The position numbers and the translations under genes were made by a program. Under the pieces are notes generated by a model. The model searched no databases. It was not told where the DNA came from and was given only the letters and a program-made list of their open reading frames with translations. This document shows positions 53,701-62,781 of a stretch of 64,000 bases of DNA, one piece after another; the stretch's first letter is position 1; every line of letters begins with the position of its first letter. Origin of the DNA: JADKIH01 sp049363815 (GTDB lineage Bacteria; Bacteroidota; Bacteroidia; AKYH767-A; 2013-40CM-41-45); NCBI GenBank assembly GCA_049363815.1, contig JBMQEM010000071.1, positions 1 to 64,000 of the forward strand, written 5' to 3'.

Positions 53701-54949
53701 ATGGAACTCCACCTGACTGATAACCATTTCCACCATATAACATTGGAGATCCATCTTTCCAGATTCCACGCAGGTAATCATAATATTGCTGAGCATTTTC
53801 AGGGTTACCGAAATTACTAAAGTCGTTATTGTAGTAAACGAATTTTGACATGATGATCTGTTCACCAACTTCATCGATGATACTGTCACGGTCATTGTCT
53901 TTTCCGTCACCGCTATCTGCTAATGGTCCTTCAAAGAAATCCACACCTATTGCCGGTGGGTTCGCTCCGTAACCTAGAGCTCCATCATCAACAGCATCAC
54001 CATTGTAACAGAATCCTAGACCTCTTTCAACATCACAACCAACATAATCATCAAGGTAATTTCCAAGATCCGGATCTACCCATGCACCAAAATAAGTTTC
54101 ATTCAAATCAGTTGTCGCACGGTTGATGATCTTGTAACGATAGAAAGTCATGTTATTGATCTCATCTCCTGTATTGAAACCGAAAGCCTGAGCCTGGATC
54201 TCAACACCTACAGGAAACTGGCTATTCGTTTCATTGTGGATGTTTCCAACATCATTGAATACCCACCAGATCGTCTGATCACCTTTCAATAAACTTTTAT
54301 CACAGTTGTCGAAGTTACCATCAATATTGTATTTCGGATAATCACCATTTTCATACAGATAAAGTCCATCCCCATCTGCATCATAAAAAGGTGCTAATAC
54401 AAAATTCTGATTGAATCCATTACCCGGCCAGTCTTTTACGTTCTGAGGTACAGGATATGATAAGTTACCATTGATATGATACTCGAGATGAAAATTCTTT
54501 ACTTCTGCGAATGTCAGATTCCAGTGTTTATCATATTTCAGACAGTTTTCAGGTGTTACAGAAATAGACGCACTGTCGATCGGACCCGGCCAGAAATCAC
54601 TTCCTGACTGACGGTAAGTCTGAGCAGCTACTTTCAGGTTTCCTGAACCTGCTTCAAGTCCACCGATCCAGATCGCTCCGGCAAATAATGAATGTTTTCC
54701 GGAACCTACCGGCACTTCATACAAAGCATTCCCTGTAAGGTCCCACCACATATCACCATTGATCCAGATTGGAGTCCGGACGTTGTTGATATTAAGATCA
54801 GCCCGCGACTTGGATGGTTCACAACCGGCAAAGGTCTGATTACCTCCCGTTGGTCCGGAACTGCGCTGAGGTGAATTGACATTTTCTTTTGCGATAGCAA
54901 TCCCTGAAATACTCAGGAACATGATCGCTGTATATATATATCTTTTCAT
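50759..54949 (-). CDS. Large exported protein with FlgD-like C-terminal domain, operon partner of PorV-like protein
   Basis: The 1396-aa product has a signal peptide (about 1-20, ending IAIAK). The N-terminal half holds GDMWWDLTGNALYEVP, GAIWIGGLEAG, a DADGDGLYLYENGDYP segment and GDGKDNDRDSIIDE, which resemble calcium-binding loops. The last ~120 residues (VVPNPYYAYSSYE...ISIYTPGGALVRK...WDLKNSKGVPIASGMYIVHI) form a FlgD-like/T9SS-sorting-like beta-sandwich, but the protein continues to a non-canonical end (IRPIDLDTF). I do not recognise a family function. Position between a TonB receptor and a PorV-family protein suggests a cell-surface partner of one of them. Confidence 0.8.
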   Translation of the reverse strand: MKRYIYTAIMFLSISGIAIAKENVNSPQRSSGPTGGNQTFAGCEPSKSRADLNINNVRTPIWINGDMWWDLTGNALYEVPVGSGKHSLFAGAIWIGGLEAGSGNLKVAAQTYRQSGSDFWPGPIDSASISVTPENCLKYDKHWNLTFAEVKNFHLEYHINGNLSYPVPQNVKDWPGNGFNQNFVLAPFYDADGDGLYLYENGDYPKYNIDGNFDNCDKSLLKGDQTIWWVFNDVGNIHNETNSQFPVGVEIQAQAFGFNTGDEINNMTFYRYKIINRATTDLNETYFGAWVDPDLGNYLDDYVGCDVERGLGFCYNGDAVDDGALGYGANPPAIGVDFFEGPLADSGDGKDNDRDSIIDEVGEQIIMSKFVYYNNDFSNFGNPENAQQYYDYLRGIWKDGSPMLYGGNGYQSGGVPCDFMFPGTSDPYWLGTDSVPQFIWTETTPNGPNSTPNTPDDRRFLQSAGPFTLKPGNVNYITTGAVWARTSSGGPDASVRLLKLADAKAQNLFESCFKVINGPSAPDITIREMDKELILSISNLPGSNNLKEDYIEKDINIPAVPSAIFRFEGYKVFQVIDPSVSVNDLKNADKARLIFQCDIKNGIAQIVNKVFDGNISAFVPTEEVFGEDKGLRHSFKVTTDAFATGNPSLVNHKTYYFYAVAYAFDPVADVQNPLDPDLNGIYGQPYVQSRQNARGEKIEIFTGIPHISTPEEGGLVLAAEYGDGPEITRYTGFGNGHLTGTERGTLDIKQSQIDEIIFNQSNNRIQTPTYVGGHGPVDIRVYDPFAIDGGDFELWLTDTITKVVFTGDIQGNASVIDSVSNVDGLKIGLYLNAGNDFFPQNSKIIAINGTGPYQVVMSGPITTSGPIDNLEITASARWILKNVQSGEETVSLKSLEFPYDQLFPNQGFSISMSQVKNTGEAKNDGNGFVEATLVYANPNNRWLSGIQDVNNFEPFNWIMAGKDVDPDYLPEIDPNEFYSKSLGGSWAPFRLVNSKTAEDRVTPAPSALVYGNPSAPKYDNLQYLSNVDVVITSDKSKWSRCVVFEMGSNSLNTEGGQYHGLIRKHPSMNLDGTYSSTDSGYSYFPGYAIDLETGERLNIAFGEDSRFPSENGADMKWNPNSNLGYFDNTGTFNLQAGGKHYIYVFGNKSSYSDTIAASSANLITGPIYPSDTSYWGPAYDQCNHIRAALWNLPNVTSTANKKLVKKIWKDCMWVGTPMLTPGQTLLDNQVKIRLRVAKPYRQYVSGVSGSINDNFPFYRFSTESLKPKVQQTEVATNALGLINVVPNPYYAYSSYEVNQIDNRVKIVNLPAECVISIYTPGGALVRKFNRSVGKNNSAGASYPETNLDSSIDWDLKNSKGVPIASGMYIVHIAAEGIGERTIKWFGVIRPIDLDTF

Positions 54950-54971
54950 TTGTTAAGAGTGATTTGTCTGA

Positions 54972-57900
54972 TTAAAAATTAAACTGAACACCTAAATGGA
55001 TCCGACGTGGCTGACTGTAATTGTTCGGATCATTTACTGCCAAACGATACAGGTCTATATATGCCTGAGGACTAACCTTTGATGCAATTGATGATTGTGC
55101 AGCAGGTGAAGTCACATAACCGTCGTCGCTTGGACTACCGGTTGCTGCGTATACTGAAGACACGTTTTGTGTATTCAATACATTTAACACCTGAAGATAT
55201 ACGTTAGCATATACTTCTTTGCGGGCATCACCATTTTTCTTCTTTCCAGTTTTGATCGAAAAGTTCTTATCGAGTTTTGCATCGATCTTGAACTGCCAAG
55301 GATAACGTGAACCATTGATCTGACCTGCGATCACTGAACGGCTGTTTGCTGTTGTAGTGAAATCCGCTGTAGGAGTGATGTTTGATTTACGTGTGTATGG
55401 AGTACCTGAACCTGCACGGAATACTAAATTCAGACCTGCATCAGACAACACTTGCTTATTGAACCATACCGGTCCAGTGTAACTCTTTCCTGATCCATAA
55501 CGGAAATCAAAAGAGGTAACAAAAGTATGACGTTGATCAAAACTCAATGGCTTGATCTCACGAAGATTTGTCTGACCTGCCTGAGAAAGAATTCCTGAAC
55601 TTGAAGTTGCATCAGATCCTGTACCATCAGCGAATTGTAAAGTGTAACTTACATTCATACGGACATTACTTGTACGACGAAGATCATAAGAGAATGAAAG
55701 TCCTTTTACAGTTCCAAAGTCAATATTACCATAAGTTGTATATGCTCTTGGGAATGCATAATCCAGACTGATGATCTGAACCATGTCTCTTAATTCTTTG
55801 TAGAATGCAGCGATAGTGAATGCTGAACTTTTAGATATCTTCTGCTGGAATGAAATTTCATAATCAGTAGTTGTTTCCGGTTTAAGATCAGGATTACTGA
55901 AGTTTCCACCAATTCCTTGTGCCCAACCTAAATATGTGATCGGATTAAAGCGGATCAGATTCAGATTTTGAGGACGCTGAGTTAAGATATCATAATGAGC
56001 AGAGAAATAAGCTTCATCAGATATAGGGAATGAAAAGGCAACACGTGGCATAACATTCACCTGAGGTTCGTAATCCTTAAATGCATTCGTGTTGATGTTA
56101 TTATTTACATAATCACTGTAGTTCGACAGATAAGGTTGGATACCACCACTTGTTTCCAATAATGGCTTAAGATCTGTAATTCCAACTCCTTCTGAATTGT
56201 ACCATTGGTTGCCATCTCTGTAACCCACTACAGCTGTCGGATTCTCTGAATTATCTACATAAACAGCAAAATCATCTCCGATATTACCCGGACGAGTTCC
56301 GCCATAAGATCCTAATAGACTATTCACTTCTCCATCAGAAGCAGTCCTGATCTCGTATAATGAATTTGCATCTTTTAATACATATTGATTTGCATCAAAA
56401 CGATCCACACGAACTCCGACATTGAAGATCACATCGTCAAAAGTAAAACGATCTGAAATATAACCTGCAATATAAGTCGGTCTGAATGCATCGATTCTTC
56501 TGATCTTATTATGAGTATCATCTTCGTCCGTATAGAAATTAGCCAGGTTCCATGAATTGGACTCATCTAATTCACCAATATAATTGTATCCGTAATAGTC
56601 AACAAATGAACCTCCGTTATTAAGTAATTCATCCGGAGTGAACATATCTAAACTAAATGAAGAAGGATCATAAGCATCGATCTGTATCGTGTCTCCATAA
56701 CCTACTCCCAGTACATCTCTTACATTTTCATAAAATCCTTTGATGACCGGAGAATTTGAATCCGAACTATCTACAAGATTCGGGAAGTATGCTCCCTGGG
56801 TATAATTAATAAGGGTCAGATATTGAGTTCCTGTATATAAAGTCTGGCTAACATATCCTGAATTAAGATCCGGACCTCTGAGATTCTGGTTGCTTAACTG
56901 GCGCATTAAACCCCACAATGCATTCGGAGTAATGGTATAGCCTCTGTCAGTCCTCTGCTCATATTCAAGTCCAAGTACAATGTTGTGATTCTTGATATCT
57001 ACTGATCCGTTTGTACTTACACGGAACTGACTGTTATTATCAATACTGTATCCTGTACGTACACGACCTGGTGTAGACCAGATTCCATAAACGTTCAAAC
57101 CAGTCCGGTTATCACCATTTAACAAACCTCCTCCTGATTCTACCTGAACAAGATTTTCCTGATATCCTGCAGTACCAAATGGATCTGTCATTTCAAAATA
57201 CTGTGCAGTATAATTTGAAGTATATGGATTTTGTGTACCCGGTGTAAATTCAACAAGCGTATCGCGATTGATTGCCTGTCCTAAGATAAGACTATCTTCC
57301 CCTGAAACAGCAGTTTCAGTTCTTATAAGTCCATAACCGCCAAATACATTTGGTGCAGGTGCAGAACTTGTAACGAACTTCCCTACATAACCATAATCAA
57401 ATACTTTGTCCTTGTGTTGTCTATTCTGTGTTACAGAATAGTTATTGGAATAATCAACTTGCACTGAATAAAAGGCATTCTTTAAAACAGAAGAAGAACC
57501 TTCTTTAGAATCTGAATTGAATCTCTGCGTAAACTTTCCGAATACTCTCCAGTTTGTTTCAAGAGTCTGTGGATTCTGATCGTAATTCATCAATGCATAA
57601 TTGTCGATCCATATATTCTGATCAGTATGCTCTACCGAACCTCCGAAAGTCAATGTAGAATTTTTCGCCGGACGAAAATCCAGCTTAGCATTTAAACGCA
57701 TTGCACTTGCAGATACATTTTCACGGTAAGCTTGTTTTGTAAGGTCAGAAATTGTGAAATAATGAGAACGATGAATGTAGTTATCACCTTGAGGTGCGCG
57801 AACCAATGGATGCAACCTGACATCATTCAGTAAATCATCATTTACTTTATAAACCGAAATTCCAGGAGGAGCAGGGTCTTTGTCATATTGATACTCACCG

Positions 57901-58733
57901 GCTATAAAGAAACCTGCAATTGCCTGATCAGTTTTTTTAGTCGAATCTTTTGAAGAATACAAAGGACCGGAAATGTCAAAAGAAGCAAGGTTATATCCGA
58001 AATCATCTAGAAACTCAGAAGTCGCTAATTCAATTCCTCCGCTCCATTCTTTAGAAGGTCCACGAGTAGTTACGGAAATGATACCACCGGTTGCATCACC
58101 GTATTGAGCAGGAACACCACCAGTAATTACGGTGATCTGTTCTGTTCCTTTTTGCGGCAGACCTACTCCACCACGAACTTTTATACCATCGACATAATAT
58201 GCAGTACCATCAGAACGAGAACCACGGATATTCAAAGCGCCACCTTCATCTTTCTGGAACACGCCGGTTCCTGCAGAAGCAAGTGAATTCACATCACGTG
58301 TCGGAGCCTGCTGGATCTGTTCAATATCAATTGTAATGGATGTTGCAGGATTTCCTTTATCTATCAAAGGGACTTTGTATTCAGTGATCACAAAATCTTT
58401 CAGGTCAATCCCTTTACCGATCGTCATATTCACGAAAGAGATTTTATCTATTGAAACTGTAATCCCCGTTTGTCTTGCCGGCTGATATCCTATTGAAGTG
58501 ACCTCAATATCATACTTACCGGGATTCAATGGCTTGATTACATAATTTCCGTCGATGTCTGTTATAGCTCCCTGAATAATCGAATTATTCATTTTTGCTG
58601 TAACACTGGCAAATGGTACTCCTTCTGAAGAACCACTTTCAGTAACCTTACCACGAATTTCACCAGTCTGTGCTGATGCAGTAAATCCTAGTAAAATCAG
58701 TACGACTAATGATAGGTATAACTTTCGTCCCAT
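54972..58733 (-). CDS. TonB-dependent receptor with carboxypeptidase-regulatory N-terminal domain
   Basis: The 1253-aa outer-membrane receptor has a signal peptide (about 1-21, ending ASAQ), a CarboxypepD-regulatory-like domain (about 24-110, GEIRGKVTESGSSEGVPFAS, DIDGNYVIKPLNPGKYD), a plug domain (about 140-235, LNIRGSRSDGTAYYVDGIKV, GGVPAQYGDATGGIISV) and a long beta-barrel ending RRIHLGVQFNF. This is the SusC/CirA-like type, but no SusD gene follows; instead the 1396-aa protein starts 22 bases downstream. The substrate is unknown. The gene heads a three-gene operon. Confidence 0.9.
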   Translation of the reverse strand: MGRKLYLSLVVLILLGFTASAQTGEIRGKVTESGSSEGVPFASVTAKMNNSIIQGAITDIDGNYVIKPLNPGKYDIEVTSIGYQPARQTGITVSIDKISFVNMTIGKGIDLKDFVITEYKVPLIDKGNPATSITIDIEQIQQAPTRDVNSLASAGTGVFQKDEGGALNIRGSRSDGTAYYVDGIKVRGGVGLPQKGTEQITVITGGVPAQYGDATGGIISVTTRGPSKEWSGGIELATSEFLDDFGYNLASFDISGPLYSSKDSTKKTDQAIAGFFIAGEYQYDKDPAPPGISVYKVNDDLLNDVRLHPLVRAPQGDNYIHRSHYFTISDLTKQAYRENVSASAMRLNAKLDFRPAKNSTLTFGGSVEHTDQNIWIDNYALMNYDQNPQTLETNWRVFGKFTQRFNSDSKEGSSSVLKNAFYSVQVDYSNNYSVTQNRQHKDKVFDYGYVGKFVTSSAPAPNVFGGYGLIRTETAVSGEDSLILGQAINRDTLVEFTPGTQNPYTSNYTAQYFEMTDPFGTAGYQENLVQVESGGGLLNGDNRTGLNVYGIWSTPGRVRTGYSIDNNSQFRVSTNGSVDIKNHNIVLGLEYEQRTDRGYTITPNALWGLMRQLSNQNLRGPDLNSGYVSQTLYTGTQYLTLINYTQGAYFPNLVDSSDSNSPVIKGFYENVRDVLGVGYGDTIQIDAYDPSSFSLDMFTPDELLNNGGSFVDYYGYNYIGELDESNSWNLANFYTDEDDTHNKIRRIDAFRPTYIAGYISDRFTFDDVIFNVGVRVDRFDANQYVLKDANSLYEIRTASDGEVNSLLGSYGGTRPGNIGDDFAVYVDNSENPTAVVGYRDGNQWYNSEGVGITDLKPLLETSGGIQPYLSNYSDYVNNNINTNAFKDYEPQVNVMPRVAFSFPISDEAYFSAHYDILTQRPQNLNLIRFNPITYLGWAQGIGGNFSNPDLKPETTTDYEISFQQKISKSSAFTIAAFYKELRDMVQIISLDYAFPRAYTTYGNIDFGTVKGLSFSYDLRRTSNVRMNVSYTLQFADGTGSDATSSSGILSQAGQTNLREIKPLSFDQRHTFVTSFDFRYGSGKSYTGPVWFNKQVLSDAGLNLVFRAGSGTPYTRKSNITPTADFTTTANSRSVIAGQINGSRYPWQFKIDAKLDKNFSIKTGKKKNGDARKEVYANVYLQVLNVLNTQNVSSVYAATGSPSDDGYVTSPAAQSSIASKVSPQAYIDLYRLAVNDPNNYSQPRRIHLGVQFNF

Positions 58734-58803
58734 AGTCTATGTTTGAATTTTGTTAATTTTTCGTTAATGTGGGTGGTAAAAGTATAAATTGAATACTTAA
58801 AAC

Positions 58804-58811
58804 CAAAACTA
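58804..58811 (-). promoter_or_regulatory. Candidate -7 box of the TonB receptor operon
   Basis: The minus strand reads TAGTTTTG, an exact TAnnTTTG match about 70 bases before the ATG. No convincing -33 TTG was found at standard spacing. Confidence 0.45.
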
Positions 58812-59102
58812 ATTTGCTAACGTCTAACACTCTGAACAGCAGGATTTTCATAGACCTTTCAGCGGTCCCACTAAATTGTAACTGTTAAAATGTCTTGACT
58901 TTTCGCAATTTGGTCGCAATTTATTCATTTAATCATCACAACCAAATTTATCAAGTCCCCTTTTCTTATTTGCCCGAAATATCAAGACTTTTCTTAAATT
59001 GTGTGTCATCTGCTTGTCACCATCTAATTTTTACATGAAGGTGTAGGTTCTCCACAGAAAACCTGAGTTATTAACAATTCTGGCGTTGCTGACTAAATAA
59101 GT

Positions 59103-59110
59103 TATTTTTG
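59103..59110 (+). promoter_or_regulatory. Candidate -7 box of smc
   Basis: TATTTTTG is an exact TAnnTTTG match 29 bases before the smc start. The nearest TTG upstream (59086) is spaced only 14 bases, shorter than usual. Confidence 0.5.
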
Positions 59111-59139
59111 CGCGTCATTGAAAGGATAAATTATTTTTT

Positions 59140-62100
59140 ATGCGCTTAACCAGTTTAGAAATTAAAGGCTTTAAAAGCTTCGGAGACAAAGTTACGATAC
59201 ACTTTGACAAAGGTGTTACGTCTATTGTCGGCCCAAATGGTAGTGGAAAATCGAATGTTGTTGATTCGATCCGGTGGGTTTTGGGTGAACAAAAAACCCG
59301 TATGCTTCGCTCGGAGAAAATGGAAAACATCATTTTCAACGGAAATAAAAACCGTAAACCCGCAAGTCTTGCCGAGGTTTCTTTGTCGTTTGAAAACACA
59401 AAGAACATACTTCCTACCGAATACAGTACGGTAACAATTACCCGTCGTCTTTACAGAACGGGTGAAAGTGAATACCTGCTCAATAATGTAACCTGTCGGT
59501 TAAAAGACATTACGGACCTTTTCCTGGATACCGGTATCGGTTCCGATAGTTATGCCATCATCGAATTGAAGATGGTCGACGAGATCCTCAATGATAAACA
59601 CAATGCGATCAAAAATCTTCTTGAAGAAGCAGCCGGTATCTCTAAATACAAGATCCGGAAAAAACAAACCCTGCAGAAATTAGAAGATACTGATAACGAC
59701 CTTAAGCGCGTTGATGATCTTTTATTCGAGATCGAGAGAAACATGAAACAACTCGAATCTCAGGCTAAGAAAACAGAACGTTACTACAAACTGAAAGGAC
59801 TTTATAAAGAACTTTCAACTGAGCTGGCATTATTTACAATCTCAGGTAGCAAACAAACATTCGACGATCTTCTTGCACAGGAAACAAAACAACAGGAAGA
59901 CAAGATCGCTTACGACACTCAATTAGATACAAACGAAGCTGAACTTCAGCATGTGAAACTGGTTGCACTTGATCGTGAGAAAGAATTATCAGAATCACAA
60001 AAAGTATTGAATGATAAGATCTCTTTCATCAGACAATATGAAAATGACAAGAAGGTAAGTAATGAAAAACTTACACATCTTAAAGATAAAGAAGCTTCGC
60101 TGTCCAATCAGCTGTCTAATGATAAAGCAAATTTAATTGCAACACAGGATCAGCTAAAACAGATCGAAGAAGACCGTTTCAATGAAGAAGCAGCTCTTGA
60201 GCAATTACAAAATCAGCTTACGGAATTAAAAGCTGCTCTTGACATTACGCGCAGTGGTCATGATCAGATGAAAAGCGATATTCATCGCATGACTTCTGAA
60301 GCACAAGGCATCCAGGTCTCAATGCATGAGTCTGAAAAAAGCCTTGCTATTACCCAGACGAAAAAAGATTCACTGCAAAAAGAGATCGACAGACTTTCTT
60401 CTGACACGACAGAAAAACAAACTGAACACGACGAACTTCACACAAAGGCTGAAGCTTCCCGGACACTGAAAGAAGAAAAAGAAAAAGCACTCAATAGTTT
60501 ACTTGAAGGCGAAGAAAATCTTGCACATGATATTATCCGCCTTGATGAAGAACTGAAGAAATATACTGAAGAGGTAATTTCTGAAGGACGGAAGCTGGAT
60601 GCAAAACAAAATGAGTTCAATCTTACCAAGAGCTTACTGGAGAATTTAGAAGGATACCCTGAATCATTAAGGTATCTGCGTAAAAACTCTTCATTCACAA
60701 ATCGCGCTCCGCTTTTTTCTGAGATCCTGAACTGCCAGGCTGAATATAAATCAGCGATCGAGAACTATCTTGATCCTTACATGAACTACTTCGTTATTGA
60801 AAATATCGAAGAAGCAAGTAAGGCTGTAAATCTCCTGAGCGAAGCATCAAAAGGTCGTGCGAATTTCTTTATCCTGAAAAACTTTGAGGGAACTCCTGTA
60901 ACCAATTCTGATTCTATCCAGGATTGCATTCCTGCATTAAGCATTATTGATGTCGAAGAGAAATACCAGGACCTTTGTAATTACTTATTGCGAAATGTAT
61001 ATGTAGTTACGGAAAATCAGGAAAACACACCATTCCTTCAGCAGGATAATACAGGCATGTCTTTCATTTCCAAAAATGGAAAATTCTGCCGGACACGTCA
61101 TGCATTATCAGGCGGATCGGTTGGTCTGTTCGATGGAAAGCGAATCGGTCGTGCTAAGCATCTTGAAAATCTTTCTAAAGAGATCACAACCCTTTCAGGA
61201 GAACTTGAAAAGACGAAAACCAGCCGCGATGAAGTTCAGTCGAAACTTCAGCATTCAAAGCAAACCAAAGAAAGACTTACGTCTGAAAAAAATCGCCTGA
61301 ATCAGGAAGTAAATAAAGCGACACACGAATTTTCTTCATTAAAGAATAAAGCAGAACATTTATTTACATCCGTAGAGAACAATAAAAAAATAGTTGAAGG
61401 CCTGTATATGCAATTGCATGCAATTGATGATACACTTCAGCAAAACAACTTAAGTTTCCAGGAGCATTTACTGCAATTACGCCTGCAGCATGATGATATT
61501 TCGGGGCAGCTGACCAACCTACAGGCAGAATTCAATACGCTGACTGAAACAATGAATGGTCAGAGTACAGGCTATAATCAGCATCACATTGTTGTGATCC
61601 AGCAGCAAAATAAGATCGCAAATATTATCCGTGATCATGCCTACAAAACCGGACTTCAGGAGACGTTAAATAAAAACATTATTACGAATACGGAAGAAGT
61701 TGAAAATGTACAAATGCGGATCAAAGAACTGCTTGATACATCTACCGATTTCGATTCACAGTTGATAGGCCTTTATGAAGAAAAAGAAGTCCTTGACCAG
61801 TCTGTTGCTGCAATAGAAGCTGAATACTTCAAATCACGTGGAGCAATTGATGAACTTGAAACTAAGATCAGGAATATCCGTCACCAGAGAGAGCAATGTG
61901 ACCAGCTTGGCACTGCCATCAAAGACAAGACGATGGAACTGAAGATCTCATTGAACTCATTGAAAGAAAGGTTAAGTGTTGAATTCAACATCGACATCAA
62001 TGAGATCATTGACAAAGATCCGAATCCGGAGTACAACGAAGAAGAATTGCGCGAAAAAGTAAACAAGCAAAAAGGGCAACTCGACAACTATGGACCGATC

Positions 62101-62694
62101 AATCCAATGGCCATTGAAGCTTATACTGAGATCAGCGAACGACATACTTTCATCATCACACAAAAAGACGATCTTGCCCGTGCAAAAGAATCATTGCTGA
62201 AAACAATTGAAGAAATCGAGATCACTGCAAAGGAAAACTTCATGCATGCTTTCACAATGATCCGTGAAAACTTCATTAAAGTATTCCGCTCACTATTTAC
62301 CCAGGACGATGATTGTGATCTTGTATTAATGGATCCGTCTAACCCTACAGAAAGTGATGTTCAGATCATAGCAAAACCAAAAGGCAAACGTCCACTATCG
62401 ATCAGCCAGCTGTCAGGAGGAGAAAAAACTCTTACTGCAACTGCCCTTCTTTTCGGAATTTATCTTTTGAAACCTGCACCATTCTGTATCTTCGATGAGG
62501 TTGACGCTCCATTGGATGATATGAATATCGACAAGTTCAACAACATCATCCGTAAATTCTCGCAAGAGTCTCAATTCATCATAATCACCCACAATAAACG
62601 TACAATGGCTGCTACAGACATCATGTACGGTATTACAATGGTTGAGCAGGGTGTGACGCAAGTCGTTCCTGTGGATCTGACGGAGATGGCATAA
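59140..62694 (+). CDS. smc: Chromosome segregation ATPase SMC
   Basis: The 1184-aa protein has the complete SMC plan: Walker A head (GPNGSGKSNVVDSIRWVLGE), long coiled coil (about 170-500), hinge (about 515-640, with YPESLRYLRKN at its start and RHALSGGSVG after it), returning coiled coil (about 670-1030), and C-terminal head with signature LSGGEKTLTATALLFG and Walker B PFCIFDEVDAPLDD. It compacts and separates chromosomes as a homodimer with ScpA and ScpB, which are not in this window. Start ATG at 59140 gives the standard opening MRLTSLEIKGFKSF. Confidence 0.97.
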   Translation: MRLTSLEIKGFKSFGDKVTIHFDKGVTSIVGPNGSGKSNVVDSIRWVLGEQKTRMLRSEKMENIIFNGNKNRKPASLAEVSLSFENTKNILPTEYSTVTITRRLYRTGESEYLLNNVTCRLKDITDLFLDTGIGSDSYAIIELKMVDEILNDKHNAIKNLLEEAAGISKYKIRKKQTLQKLEDTDNDLKRVDDLLFEIERNMKQLESQAKKTERYYKLKGLYKELSTELALFTISGSKQTFDDLLAQETKQQEDKIAYDTQLDTNEAELQHVKLVALDREKELSESQKVLNDKISFIRQYENDKKVSNEKLTHLKDKEASLSNQLSNDKANLIATQDQLKQIEEDRFNEEAALEQLQNQLTELKAALDITRSGHDQMKSDIHRMTSEAQGIQVSMHESEKSLAITQTKKDSLQKEIDRLSSDTTEKQTEHDELHTKAEASRTLKEEKEKALNSLLEGEENLAHDIIRLDEELKKYTEEVISEGRKLDAKQNEFNLTKSLLENLEGYPESLRYLRKNSSFTNRAPLFSEILNCQAEYKSAIENYLDPYMNYFVIENIEEASKAVNLLSEASKGRANFFILKNFEGTPVTNSDSIQDCIPALSIIDVEEKYQDLCNYLLRNVYVVTENQENTPFLQQDNTGMSFISKNGKFCRTRHALSGGSVGLFDGKRIGRAKHLENLSKEITTLSGELEKTKTSRDEVQSKLQHSKQTKERLTSEKNRLNQEVNKATHEFSSLKNKAEHLFTSVENNKKIVEGLYMQLHAIDDTLQQNNLSFQEHLLQLRLQHDDISGQLTNLQAEFNTLTETMNGQSTGYNQHHIVVIQQQNKIANIIRDHAYKTGLQETLNKNIITNTEEVENVQMRIKELLDTSTDFDSQLIGLYEEKEVLDQSVAAIEAEYFKSRGAIDELETKIRNIRHQREQCDQLGTAIKDKTMELKISLNSLKERLSVEFNIDINEIIDKDPNPEYNEEELREKVNKQKGQLDNYGPINPMAIEAYTEISERHTFIITQKDDLARAKESLLKTIEEIEITAKENFMHAFTMIRENFIKVFRSLFTQDDDCDLVLMDPSNPTESDVQIIAKPKGKRPLSISQLSGGEKTLTATALLFGIYLLKPAPFCIFDEVDAPLDDMNIDKFNNIIRKFSQESQFIIITHNKRTMAATDIMYGITMVEQGVTQVVPVDLTEMA

Positions 62695-62711
62695 TTTACT
62701 TACTCCTTTTG

Positions 62712-62767
62712 TTTCTCTGAAACCTGCACTTACTCTAAGATGAGATTAAGTGCAGGTTCAAGAGAAA
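62712..62767. terminator. Convergent terminator-like hairpin between smc and the S41 gene
   Basis: Two 21-base arms (62712-62732 and 62747-62767) pair with two mismatches; the core is AACCTGCACTTA/TAAGTGCAGGTT with an outer TTTCTCT/AGAGAAA. A further ACTTACTC/GAGTAAGT pair lies outside. It separates the convergent smc and S41 peptidase genes. Confidence 0.75.
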
Positions 62768-62781
62768 GAGTAAGTAAGAAA

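Larger units (their letters stand above)
58734..59139. other. 406-base divergent intergenic region
   Basis: It separates the TonB receptor (minus) from smc (plus). It contains the two candidate -7 boxes at 58804-58811 and 59103-59110. No ORF, RNA gene or strong hairpin was found in the middle. Confidence 0.5.
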
